A stretch of 64,000 bases of DNA, from the NCBI GenBank assembly GCA_029448655.1, contig JACCLO010000021.1, forward strand, positions 1 through 64,000, in the 5' to 3' direction. Numbering within the stretch: position 1 is the stretch's first letter; every line of letters starts with the position of its first letter. Source of the stretch: Wolfiporia cocos. Taxonomy: Eukaryota; Basidiomycota; Agaricomycetes; Polyporales; Phaeolaceae. The notes below the pieces were generated by a model. The model searched no databases and was not told where the DNA came from. It saw only the letters and a list, made by a program, of their open reading frames with translations. The position numbers and the translations under genes are program-made. Of the stretch, positions 23,401-34,345 are shown piece by piece.

Positions 23401-24240
23401 TACACGTCATAGCATATGCTTTTTGTGAATCGCTCATTGTCGGTATAGAGTTTGGCGTAGCCAAGACGGTCGAACTCATTCCAAACGGGAGTAATATCCC
23501 CGTTTCCAGGGAGAACCGATTGCAGTATATTTATCTCGTGTCGCACTACCGCCTCAACAAGGAGATCAAGCGACAGAGCGAGGCATTCTTTGATGGACTT
23601 TCAACCATGATTGACCCGAAATGGCTTCGGTGAGTTGAATTTTTATCTACTGCGCTAAGCGTACTAACGAACTCGGGGTAGTATGTTCAACCAACAAGAG
23701 CTTCAAATTCTCCTCGGCGGAGTGAACGCTCCTGTCGATCTTGAAGATATGAGGAAACACACCGTTTACGGCGGATTGTATAACGACCATCACCCCACAA
23801 TCGAGAAGTTCTGGAAAGTGTGTGGACATGGTTATTTCCTACGATATGCCGCCGCAACTGTAATGATTCTATGCAGGTCGTCAATACGTTTGATCACGAA
23901 CAACGACGGGCCCTTCTGCGGTTCGCTACCAGCTGTAGCCGTCCCCCATTGCTGTATGTAGTGCAGGTTACATCATTCAATCGTGCTAACAGCCGCTTTT
24001 GCAGTGGCTTTGGGGAGCTGCGACCCAATTTCTCGATCCGGGACGCCGGCTCCGATGAAAATCGGCTTCCGACCGCTAGCACCTGCGTAAACCTGCTCAA
24101 GGTAAGCTGCAATCAATGATTACTCTCAAGCCGCCGTTGACATCGACACTTCTCAGCTCCCTCGATATGAAAATGAGCAGACACTCAGGAATAAACTGTT
24201 GCAAGCCATTACCTCTAATGCTGGTTTTGATCTGTCATGA
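20492..24240 (+). CDS. HECT-type E3 ubiquitin ligase, HUL5/UBE3C-like
   Basis: Fifteen exons: 20492-20822, 20881-20968, 21015-21147, 21206-21977, 22031-22337, 22396-22476, 22531-22848, 22906-23045, 23105-23208, 23263-23395, 23449-23629, 23682-23817, 23877-23953, 24005-24101 and 24157-24240; 993 residues. The N-terminus FGDDLIRRRKEINLGG is the UBE3C/Hul5 start, and an IQ-like motif (RIQTWWRGVVYRRLLR) follows at residues 51-66. A helical middle region precedes the HECT domain, which includes DGGGVFKEFL, FIGRILGKALYDG, YLVSHYRLN, LLGG and FGELRPNFSI. The catalytic cysteine lies in TASTCVNLLKLP (codon 24084-24086). In yeast, Hul5 is a proteasome-associated ligase that extends chains on stalled or misfolded substrates. 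The only exon that needed care is exon 2, whose acceptor at 20880 keeps the frame (GTILHDDPSWRFLLR). No lesion. Confidence 0.95.
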
Positions 24241-27107
24241 GTATCATAGTCTGGTAGATGAAATCATGTCCTTGACCATTGTACGTACTTAGCAGCGATG
24301 TTGTAATACTAGGCGCATTGTAGATGCAAGATGTAGATCATACCGACAGAAGGTTATATGGACAGTTGAAATGACCTGCACGCTTAGGCGCCGAAGCAAG
24401 GGCAGCTCGTTGATGCTTTGAACGAGTCAATTTTGAGCATTACATGCGACCTCGTGACCTCCGACAATCCTACTGTTAAAGACACATGCCTGATAGTCAC
24501 GGGCCCGAATTGCAATCGCTGCGCTGCCCACGGAAAACCTCCGCACTCGCCCTCTAATCTCATGATGTGCACATTTGCATAAAGGAGTCATCAGCATGAC
24601 CATGGCCGAAAACAGAGTGCTCAGCGTATGGTGCCCAGCTGCCAGGGGAGATGAAATGTTCCACGGATATAGTAGGCGGGCCGAACGTTCGATCTGTGTA
24701 GGGACAACGTCATGTTATACATCGGCACTCCGATGTAGAGTCATTACCTAGGCACCTTGCAGACCTAGAGCAAGCGCACGGAACCTTCACTAGGGTATCG
24801 TTGTACTTCGTACAACGAGGGCGTACCTGCCGTACAGAAGGTGTAACGAGAACCTATGGCCAGGCACAATTGCCTGATCATCGAGATAGAGATTGGGCAG
24901 GACCAGATAGACAAGCAGACACCCAGAGAGACCGCAGCAGGAAGTCGATAGGAGCTTACGACGATACATTCCAGCAGGATGAAGACAACCGATGGGTCGG
25001 CTCATCCCAAGCGCCGCAAATGATGCGGTTGATGAGCACAAATTTCGTGATTCAGCGACAGGTCCATTCAGGATATTCCTCGAGCATTCGCAACAGATAA
25101 CGGGAGACCCGAGTAGAGCTAGCGGACATAGAGAGGTCGTAGAGGACCCAGCCTGCGGCAGGAGAAGATCTTCTGCGGTCGCGATGATATTGTGGTGGGA
25201 ATGGTTGATTTCGGATGAATAACGCTAGAACGATATGTCAAGTTGGTGGAAGGTAGATCTAGCCATCGTTCCGAGCTTTGCAGGGGTGGAGTGCAGGATT
25301 AATGCAGGCGAAGCCTTGCGAATCGTCCCAGGACCCTTGTGATTGGGCGGCAACAAGTAGGCATTGAGGTTGCCCGATCTGACAGATGCGTGGCGAACTC
25401 TCTATACCCAGTGCTCCACGAGGCAACAGATGATCGAAGCTTACGTTGTAGAGAGCGTTATGCGGTCACGCTCTTGTGCCACAATTTCGAAAAATACATG
25501 AGAGCGCGAAATTGAAATCTTGTGTTCAGCTGGGAACTTAGCCCTCTAGTAGATGGACTCAGATTCTCGGGGAAAGTGATCAGAGACAAAATCCTCGTGG
25601 GGGCATACAGTATACGAGAAGTTGCGGGAGCGAATTACGGTCTCACCTACCCCTGCGCTGAGAGAATTTGTTGCTCCACAATTTGTCAGTTGGTTACAAG
25701 GTGCCGGGCGGGTGTTGACATACGGGCTTCGAGCTTTGGCCGATGAACAGTGATCATTCCGTCTAGACTAACCGGAGGCCACGAGTTCAGCAATATCATC
25801 ATGTGAGCTGGGTAAGATTCATATGCACTCACGTAAGTGAGCGATGCAGAAGCACCGGGTGAACTATGTTCAATCGTATATGCAATCGACCCCGCGCAAT
25901 GTGCCTTACAGGACCAGAAGGAAAGCACCGATATCCGCTTGTCAATTGCGCGCCACCAGTACAGTCTACGAGAAGATAGCAAAGCTATCGCAGCCGTTTC
26001 AAGAGCTAGAATTAGCAACCGTTGTTACGGAGGGACAATTACGCTGATGAGAGAACAGCTCAGCAATCTGAAAGAAGATCAAATCGCCTACGCAAAATGT
26101 CCAGAGTAGATCAGGATTATTCACAGCTGGCGGCCTAGGGGTTGAATGGCCATAGTTCCGAGCAGCTGGTGAGCTCAGCCAGCTGTTAGCCTCGAGGCAT
26201 CCCGTCATAGTATGGCGAAGCCTGGGCGACAGTCAGTGGGAAGGCGTGCTTTCCCATGGTGCTTGGGCTGCCTCGTCTGGAGAAATCAAGCTACGCGAGT
26301 TGACGATGCTGCATACCTAGATTATTACCGCATGGGCACTACAGTGACACGGAGTAAGTCAGACACCTGCTCGAGCATGAGGACGCAAGGTTAGAGCAGC
26401 AGATGGATTTCCTCTTGATGTTCCGCTAGGTCTCCTCGGCTCACGATAACTGCCTCGAGGTTGATCGACCCGTAAGGAATATGATTTTTCATAGACCTCG
26501 TCTGTTGCTTACCTTGTAAAGCATAAAACGGCCATGCTGTCGCGGGCTCACGTAGGACAACAGCGATGTCACAGGCGCCTCTCGGCCACATCACAAACAC
26601 ATGGCGGAGGCGAACCGATATGGAAGCTCAGTAAGAACAAGTTCGGGAAGTCTTACGTTCACGAGCGTGACGCCCTTCGCCAGAAGATCAAGATCATATC
26701 GCAGCCCATCTTGGCGCCATTGGTCGGGTCTCGACCAGCAGAAAATTGGGGAAGGACATTTACATATCTGCGTGACGAGCTGCGAGGATGTTCCGCTTTC
26801 ATTCCGGCGGTAGGCGACAAAGCGACCCCAGGCCGCCTTTGGTAAGCCGTACCCGCTAGCAGCTAGAATGGCAAAGCATCTTCGGCCCAGCGATCAGACG
26901 AAGGGCCCACGCGGCTTACATGCTATGACGACGGTCTTCGCAGATCGTTGGCTGGCTGGCTCATATCTCGCACCGCGGGCATCCGACAATTTCAAAGACT
27001 TGGACAAGTGAAACAGATTACAGGCTTCGACCACTGACGTACAAGATCATCGCCGAAAGATTGCGCCAGGGAAATAACACATTCTATTGCGATACTATGT
27101 TCCCCAC
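24241..27107. other. Gene-free stretch of 2.9 kb
   Basis: I find no gene, RNA or repeat I can support. Open frames are short and scattered over all frames. Base composition is more even than in the coding regions, as expected for old, eroded sequence. Confidence 0.4.
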
Positions 27108-28689
27108 TCAATGAGCTGGAACCTTACCTAAGGGCGTCTTAGCCATGACGCTCAAGACCTCATACAAAACCTTGAGAATTTGTTATGAGCCGTGAGTTCA
27201 TAATCAGTGGCGAGAGCGGGTGACTCACGTCCGCAGCAGCCATGGTAGTTAGCTCGGCATTGGTGTCGTAAGCAGGCGCGACCTCGACGATGTCAGCGGA
27301 TACGATGTGCAAACCGTCCAGACCTCTGAGGATGGTGCGCAGTTCACGTGTGGACCAGCCACCGGTTTCAGGAGTACCAGTCGCGGGCGCAAACGCGGGA
27401 TCAATGGAGTCGATCTAATACAATGTACACTCATGATCAGTCAGTCAATACAACAACGTCCCTGAAGCGATACGCACGTCGATAGACAGATACACGGGCT
27501 TGTCGCCCACGGTCTCACGGATCTTTTTGATGATTCCAGCCGTTCCTGCCGTTCAGGTAACGTGAGTGAGGTCGTTATTCCAAAAGCAGCGGGTAACGTG
27601 CCTATGGTATCAATTTCGCGGGCTTCGATACGTTGGAATCCAGACGCATCATCGTTGGCGTAATCCGCCGGACCGGACAACGTGGTTCGGATGGCGCCGT
27701 GCTAGAAGCCAGAACATCAACTAGGATCGGGAGTTGGGACAGAAATGGAGCAAAAACGGAAGGCCTGGACATAAAGTAAATGATACTTGCGATGGAGGAT
27801 CCGTTCTTGATCAAGCCTTCCTGGCTCGCCCAGTAGAAGTAAGTGCCGTGATTGATCGCCGCCTGTTCCGAGGGGGCGCCACCGAATACTTGAGGCTTCC
27901 AGGTGTCCAGATGACTGTCGAAGTGGATGACCGAGATCGCACCGTAAGCACTGTAGATAGACCGTAGGAGCGGGAGAACAATCGTATGGTCGCCGCCGAG
28001 AGTAATGATGCGTGGATGGTACTTCCCATCAGCAGAAATGGGCTGCAGCGGTAGACCAGTAGCCGAGTCATTGCCTAGCGGCGAGAAGGTGGGTCGATGC
28101 AACAACGCTTTATGTCCGTCTTCAATCTGCTGAATCGCGTACTTGTTGTCATAAGGGGTTACGGGAATGTCTCCGCAGTCCACAATTTTGAGTCCAGACA
28201 GGAAGGGATTCACTTCAAGTGGGACGTTGTAGCCCCCGTACAGCGTGAGGCGACGCGAACCTGCTCGAATCCCCGCGGGTCCGAATCGAGCACCCGGGCG
28301 GTATGATGTACCGGTGTCCTGTAAAAATAGCAGATTCGACCATGTCCATGTGCTGTCTCCACAGAATGATGGTACGTACGAAAGGCGCTCCGATGAAAGC
28401 GACATCAAAAGCGACATTTTTGTCCTTACCGAGGCACTGGACCCACGGAAGCTTGGCAAAGGTAGTGATACCGGAGAATATGGAGTCTGCGGTCACTGTA
28501 GGAGCTGATATTAGCAAAGACTCGTTATAGAAGGAGGCTGACCAAACCTTCGTTGTCGCCGGGGTACGTAGCTTGGTAGGGAAACCGCACATAGTCGAGA
28601 GGCATCTGCATGTCATCGTCATAGCCTTCATGTGCGATGACAGCGGCAGACAATAATAGCAGGGCAGACAGTCTCGTGAAGGGTAGCAT
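27108..28689 (-). CDS. Secreted agmatinase-type ureohydrolase
   Basis: Arginase/agmatinase-fold Mn enzyme. Seven exons on the minus strand: 28548-28689, 28380-28495, 27791-28318, 27602-27701, 27478-27545, 27229-27414 and 27108-27170; 400 residues. A signal peptide opens the protein ([19 protein letters not shown]), so it probably enters the secretory route, as in many fungal agmatinase homologs. Metal ligands are visible: GGDHT, DSHLD in HFDSHLDTW, and [33 protein letters not shown] marks the substrate loop in two pieces (GAPF, then [14 protein letters not shown]). Two introns use GC donors: 27702-27790 (GCAAGT, joining NGSSI to HGAIRTT) and 27546-27601 (GCACGT, joining DTIG to TAGIIKK). The last exon is read to the TGA at 27108-27110 (ending [10 protein letters not shown]); a further splice after KTPL is possible. 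Agmatine is the likely substrate, but guanidinobutyrate is not excluded. Confidence 0.9.
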
Positions 28690-29225
28690 GTCGAACTAGA
28701 AGTGGTGGGTAGTAGCGGGCGCAGCCTGCAGAGCCTGAGCAAAAGTGCAGCCTTTATTCAATTCCAGAGCAACGAGGCTTGGGTGAACTGAGAAGGACGC
28801 TGGAGATAACGCATGTTTCGCCCCATGACCGGTGACACCACTGCATGTGAGGCGCTATCGTGAACAGATTGGGAAAACATACATGCAAACGGAAGCGTTA
28901 CGGTATCGACCTTCCGAACCGTATGGGAGGCCGGAGGCCTTATCACTAATGCGGATAATTGATTCGAGAAGCTCGCGCTGCTATTGCATCCAATACGAGA
29001 CATACATGGCTTCCAAGAGAAAATCGATGGAGTCAGACGCGCACGTCAGGCACTTGGAGGACGCGCAAAACTAACGAGGGTGGCCTGTATGGACTTGGGT
29101 GCGCTATGTCATGGATTAGATTGGATCAGGACTGGACGAGGCAGAACACGAGCCCGGCGGACTAGAAAAGAGGAGTACTCGACGTGAGGAGTTTCGGAAT
29201 CGCAGAACCCTGCCCTCCTCCGAAG
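28690..29225. promoter_or_regulatory. Divergent intergenic region, agmatinase / MATE transporter
   Basis: 536 bp between two divergent starts, so it should hold both promoters. No TATATA at the usual distance on either side. Short open frames here have no recognisable content. Confidence 0.4.
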
Positions 29226-31357
29226 ATGAGTCCTGCATCGGAACTGCACACTCCCCACGAAACACAGCCACTGCTAGCGAGATTCGCGAACGAGGAGGGA
29301 CCGTCCTCGTCGTCGAACAACTCTACGCTATTTGGCGATTCGCCCTCTCTCTCCGCCACCGACCTGCCAGATGCGGCAAGTGCGTCCCTCGCCCTCGGTC
29401 CTCTCTTCGCGTCTCTCCTCGCAGACTCCGTCCCCGGTGAGCGCGCTCGCCTGCTCACTTATTCCTGCGACTCAACAAAACTCGCAGTAATCTTATCGTA
29501 TGTATTACAGAACTCGATACAGGCGGTGTCCGTACTCGTCGCCGGACGGCTTGGGCCAGACGAGTTGTCCGCAGCTGCCTTCGCCATGATGCTGGCGATG
29601 GTAGGTGAGTGAGATCCCCGCTGTCGAACGCCAATCTCCTTTTCAGAAATTGATTGTCTCCTAACTAGGATGGTGTGTTGCTCTCGGGGGAACGACCGCC
29701 CTGGACACGTTAGGCTCTCAGGCCTTCACTGGCGGCGACCGTCCCTCGGTCTCCATCCATCTGCAGCGCTGCCTGGTGCTTCTTTGGCTGCTCTTCATCC
29801 CCGTGGCATGTCTCTGGGCCTACATCGAGCCTGTACTTCTTGCACTTGGGCAGGAAGAGCGCCTGAGCAGTGATGTGCAGCAATTTCTAAGGGTGCTGAT
29901 AATCGGTGCTCCTGGCTACATTGGCTTCGAAAGCGTCAAGAAATACATGCAGTGCCAAGGTATGTTTTGACGTACAGACATGGGTCTCGGGAGTGCTCAA
30001 TGATGTCAGGCATCATGCGAGCGTCTACCTATGTCCTCCTGATCGTTGCGCCTGTGAATTTGGCGCTGAATATTTTTTTCGTCCACTATACATCGCTCGG
30101 CTTGCTCGGATCACCGACTGCTATCTCGATAACTTACTGGCTCTGCTTCTTGCTCCTTATACTCTATGCGTCCCTCTCACCCACACATCGGCGCAACGAG
30201 ACTTGGGCCGGACTGCACCCGACTACTGTATTCGACATGTGGAGCTGTGCCTACTTCCTCAAGCTTGCGGTCCCCGGAATTCTTATGGTAGGGACAGAAT
30301 GGTATGTCAGCTGAGACGTACCACCCCATTGGTGACTCTGTCCGATTAACTATGTATTGGCAGGGCTGCCTTTGAAATTGTCGCGCTAGCAGCCGGACGA
30401 TTGGGTCCCCTACCCCTCGCCGCACAGTCGGTGATAATGACCACTGATCAAAGTTCGTCTTCATGCGGGCCTGTCCGCAGATTTGCAATGCTGATCTATT
30501 CGCTAGTTCTTAATACAATTTCATTTGGAATAAGTGAGCGTTATTTCCATCACTGAACCCGAGGGATGCTATTCGATCCTGAAAAAAATAGGCGTGGCTG
30601 CATCTACCCGGGTCGGAAACCTTATCGGTGCCCGTGCTGCGGATGCCGCAAAGAGAGCCAGTCACGCCTCAGCATTCTTGAGCGTAGTGGCGGGTTCGAT
30701 TGTCATGACTGTCATGCTCGCAACGAAGAATGTAGGTAATCGCGTCGTTTTGGCAGGCAGATCCTGAGCAGCTCCCATCAGGTGTTTGGATATCTCTTTA
30801 GCGATGACGAAGCGGTGGTGCGACTTGTCAGCAAGGTGATGCCCTTTGTAGCTTCTTTCCAGGTACGCTTCTATGATTTACGAACGTTGCGAAATTCTCA
30901 TGATTTTCGCTCGCAGATTGCGGACGGTCTAGCAGGCGCTTCTGGAGGTGTACTCCGAGGCCAGGGTACGTGGCGCACCTGTCACTTGAGACATGTCAAA
31001 GACACGAGCCGAACACATGATGTACAGGCCGCCAACACCTGGGAGCGATGTTCAACCTCGTGGCGTACTATGTGATCGCGCTGCCGTTGGGCATAACCCT
31101 CGCGTTCCTCCCGCGTACGCACCTCGGTTTGCAAGGCCTGTGGTTGGGTGAGTTGGGCGTCCGCTACGTCATGCACCATGATTGAGCGCCTCGGCTGCGC
31201 GCGTGATACAGGTCAGGTCGTGGCACTATTCATCGTCGGGCTCGGCGAGTACTCCGTGGTATGGCTAGGCACAGACTGGGACAAGGAAGTCCAGCGCGGC
31301 GTTGAGCGGAACCGAGAGGAAGCAAAACGACGCCGCATGCACGAAGTCACTGATTAA
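29226..31357 (+). CDS. MATE-family multidrug/toxin extrusion transporter
   Basis: Eleven exons (29226-29436, 29488-29604, 29669-29959, 30010-30301, 30364-30452, 30507-30533, 30592-30731, 30782-30862, 30917-30965, 31028-31147, 31212-31357) encode 520 residues, all in one frame. A 65-residue hydrophilic Ser-rich N-terminus with the dileucine-like TQPLL precedes the membrane core. Family hallmarks: [21 protein letters not shown] in helix 1-2 (split: [11 protein letters not shown], then GRLGPDEL), [27 protein letters not shown], then in the second half [21 protein letters not shown] and GVLRGQG. The likely job is cation- or proton-driven export of organic compounds from the plasma membrane or vacuole; the substrate cannot be predicted. 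A decayed copy lies directly downstream in the same direction. Starts upstream of 29226 lack an ATG in frame. Confidence 0.94.
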
Positions 31358-32509
31358 TTGCAGAAGTGCCTGCGCTGCGCAACATATTGGCCACGAAGAA
31401 GACTTGAGCACATCACGCAAGGAGCAGACATGCAACTCAACTATATGCTCCGCCTGACTCAACGTCATATGTATGGATTTAATGCTTGCGTACACATACA
31501 CTCAATAACAGTCGATCTCATGACCCCAACGCGAGGACCCTTGTCGCACTCCGTGAATTTGCGTGCAAACTATTTGGCACACCCTGAGCCCGCTTTTGAC
31601 TAGTTCTCAACACATACCTCTGTCGAGCAATCGGGCGGTAGGTTTCTCTAGCTATCGGCCGCGCTCGATTGTACGTGAACGAATTGTGTGAACCTATCTT
31701 TACGGCAGCGAGCGCGCTATCAAATCCGAAGTCTTCGGCCGCCGGAAGCGTTCAAGCTTCGACTAGGCAATGTTTGGTAACCGCGCGCTCTCGTGCTCTA
31801 CTACTTCCTGTGTTCGCTGCTCCAAGCCGAGTCTGAGAAGGCTTGATGGACGAATCATCCGTGATTTGAGGTAAGCGACTGGGCGACTTAACGTTATGCC
31901 CCCGTCCCATACGCATGGCCGCTCGCATTCGTTGCGGAAGGGTCCCTGTTTTGTTATCTGATCCCGATCATGGAATATTGTGCGCGATTCAACATCCAAA
32001 GGCGCATTTTGGCGCGTAGACACGCAGGTAAATTTCGGCGCCCAATAATGTGAGCTAAGCTAGCTAGCTATCTCTCAATCGTCGTCAACAAGTATAGGTC
32101 ATACGGCGTGAGCCCTGGACGCTCTATTGCCGACGGGATAGCTTGCATGATCGCTACACTCCTGGTTGTATCTAACACCCGACCCCGTTCCGGATGGTTT
32201 CGTTACCGGCGTCTGCGATTAGCTCTGATTTCAGTCATAGCCAATGCCTGGTCGCACGGATGCCTAGGCTCATTGTGGTTGTTTTGGGCCTCTTCAATCG
32301 CTAGATGCGGCAAAAAGCTCAATATAGTCTACAGAACAAGAGGAGGGTGAGCGGCGGATGATGTAGCAGCGTCTATCTCGTTCCTTCAAGCACTAAACAG
32401 TGGCAAGTAATGTGCTCCAGGACGGACGGAGCGATTGCCAACCGCTTTTGGCTGTAGATAGCGCAACAATCTCTGAATCATATTCCCAATAGAAACAACA
32501 CGCTCGCAT
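31358..32509. other. Spacer between the MATE gene and its decayed copy
   Basis: 1.15 kb with no recognisable coding segment. Holds the 3' end of the transporter gene; nothing else supported. Confidence 0.4.
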
Positions 32510-34345
32510 TTGGCGTACAACTCCTGTCCCTCCTGATAGACTCCATTCCTGGTACGTGAGTCTTGACTAGGTTATGTCTAGTACTAAACTTTCTTCCGGC
32601 AGTCACGCTCTCGTACATTCTGCAGAACTCTATCCAAAAAGTGTCAATTCTAGCCGTCACGCGTCTTGGACCCCATGAGCTATCCGTAGCCGCTTTCTCG
32701 TTCATGTTGGCAATGGTTGGTGCGCGCAGTATCTGCTGACCTTGGATGTAACGTAAGGCTGACGTTACGAATAGGATCGTGCGTTGCGCTAGGGGGAACA
32801 ATCGCACCTGACACTCAGGGTCCCAAACCTTTACAGGCGGTGATCGTGCGGCACTTTCTGTCCATGCCAACTGTGCCTCGTTCTGCTATGGACAAAATAT
32901 ATTCCGGACAGATTTCTGTGGGCATACATAACCCCTGCACCGCGCGCTTTGCGACAGGAGGAACAATCGAGCTGTTATATACAGAATATTTTGGCCGTCT
33001 TGATATTGAGGGCACTGGGGTATATTACATTCGAGAGCATGGAGGAATATTTGCAGAAATACTTGCAACGCCAAGGTCGGTTCCCATTGTTGCGCCGTTA
33101 ATTTGGGCGCTCATGAAATCATGCAGGGAGAATGCGAGCGTGCACATATGCTCTTAATCTTGTTGCGCTCATCAATCTGGAGACAAACATTTACTTCATA
33201 CACCATACCTCCTTCGACCTGATTGGATCACCGGCAGCCACCTCAGACACCTTCTGGCTATGATTATTTTTCTGCCTCTCTTCCGCTCATCGCCGGGATG
33301 GCACATGGGCTGGAATTCATTTCAGCACAGTTGCATGTTTGAGAAGCTGCCTGGACTGCCTCAAGCTCGCAATTCCTGGCATCTTCATGGTGAGAGTAGA
33401 ACGGTTCGGGCGGGACATGCTTCCTTGTAATTCTTCTATCTGATCATATCTGATATAGGGCTGCTTTCGAGATCGTTGTCTTGACCGCGGGACAGCTGGG
33501 ATCACTGCCTCTTGAAGCACAATAGGAGTTAACGACAGCCGACCAGAGTCTGTTACTCAACAACCACTTTGAAGTGATATTAATCTCAGTGATCCCCAGT
33601 ACTCAGCACAATCCCGTTCGGCATCTGTGGGTTTCATTGGTAACAACTAAGCACGGGCACTGATTTAATTGACGATGCCTTTGTAGGCGTGGCTGTTGAT
33701 GATATTATTGGAGCCCGGGCAGTGCGCACAGCGAGGCAAGCCAGCCATGCTTCTGCTTTGCTCAGCTTTGTGGTCGGACTTGTCACATTAATGGCAGCAT
33801 ATAATGCGCGATTCGACCATTCAACACGTTGACAACAACTTCGCTCTCCTTCTAGGCGTTTGGTCGCCTGTCCCGCCACGAAGATGTTGCGATCGCTCTT
33901 GTCAACAGGGTCATGCCGGAGCTGCCTCGTTTGAGATACACCTTCACGTATCACAACAGATGAGCGTCGCGAACACAGCACTCCTAGATTTGGGACGGTC
34001 TTGCCGGATCTTGTAGCGATGTTCTCCGTGGCCAAGGTTGCCTCACCCGCGATGTTATTGCGATCGTGCATTGATATTCTCTTACATGCCGTCAGCCCCT
34101 GTAGGCACCACTCTTGTATTCCACCTTCGGATAAACTTCGGACCACAGGGTCTGTGGATAGGTTTGCAACTCCCCTTAACTACCTACGTCCGTCCATTGA
34201 TCTTCGTTGCCTAGGGCAGGTAGCCTCAAGGAGTATGCTATAGTCTAGCTGAGCACGGACTTGGATATAGAAGTGCTGCTCAGCATTGCACGAAACGAGG
34301 AAGAGCCGAAGCGTCAGCGAATCCACGAGGGATTGGAGTAGTGGG
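32510..34345 (+). pseudogene. Decayed tandem copy of the MATE transporter
   Basis: Same order of segments as the intact gene 3 kb upstream, spread over all three frames. LLSLLIDSIPG precedes an intron-like segment, then TLSYILQNSIQKVSIL (near 32605-32655), LGPHELSVAAFSFMLAMV (32670-32718), ALGGTIAPDTQG (near 32787-32822), VALINLETNIYFIHHTSF (33160-33217) followed by LIGSPAATSDTFWL and a TGA, AFEIVVLTAGQLGSLPLEAQ and a TAG (about 33465-33526), IIGARAVRTARQASHASALL (33700-33760), then DGLAGSCSDVLRGQG (33997-34041). It ends with a relic of the cytosolic tail, ARNEEEPKRQRIHEGLE (34288-34340), matching the intact protein's [13 protein letters not shown]. No start codon, at least two in-frame stops and several frameshifts. 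The retained intron positions show it arose as a DNA tandem duplication and not by retroposition. Confidence 0.9.

Noticed and set aside
16077..34345. Secondary-metabolite cluster (two SDRs, ureohydrolase, transporter)
   Set aside because: No backbone enzyme (PKS, NRPS, terpene synthase), and a ubiquitin ligase and gene-free DNA lie between the members.
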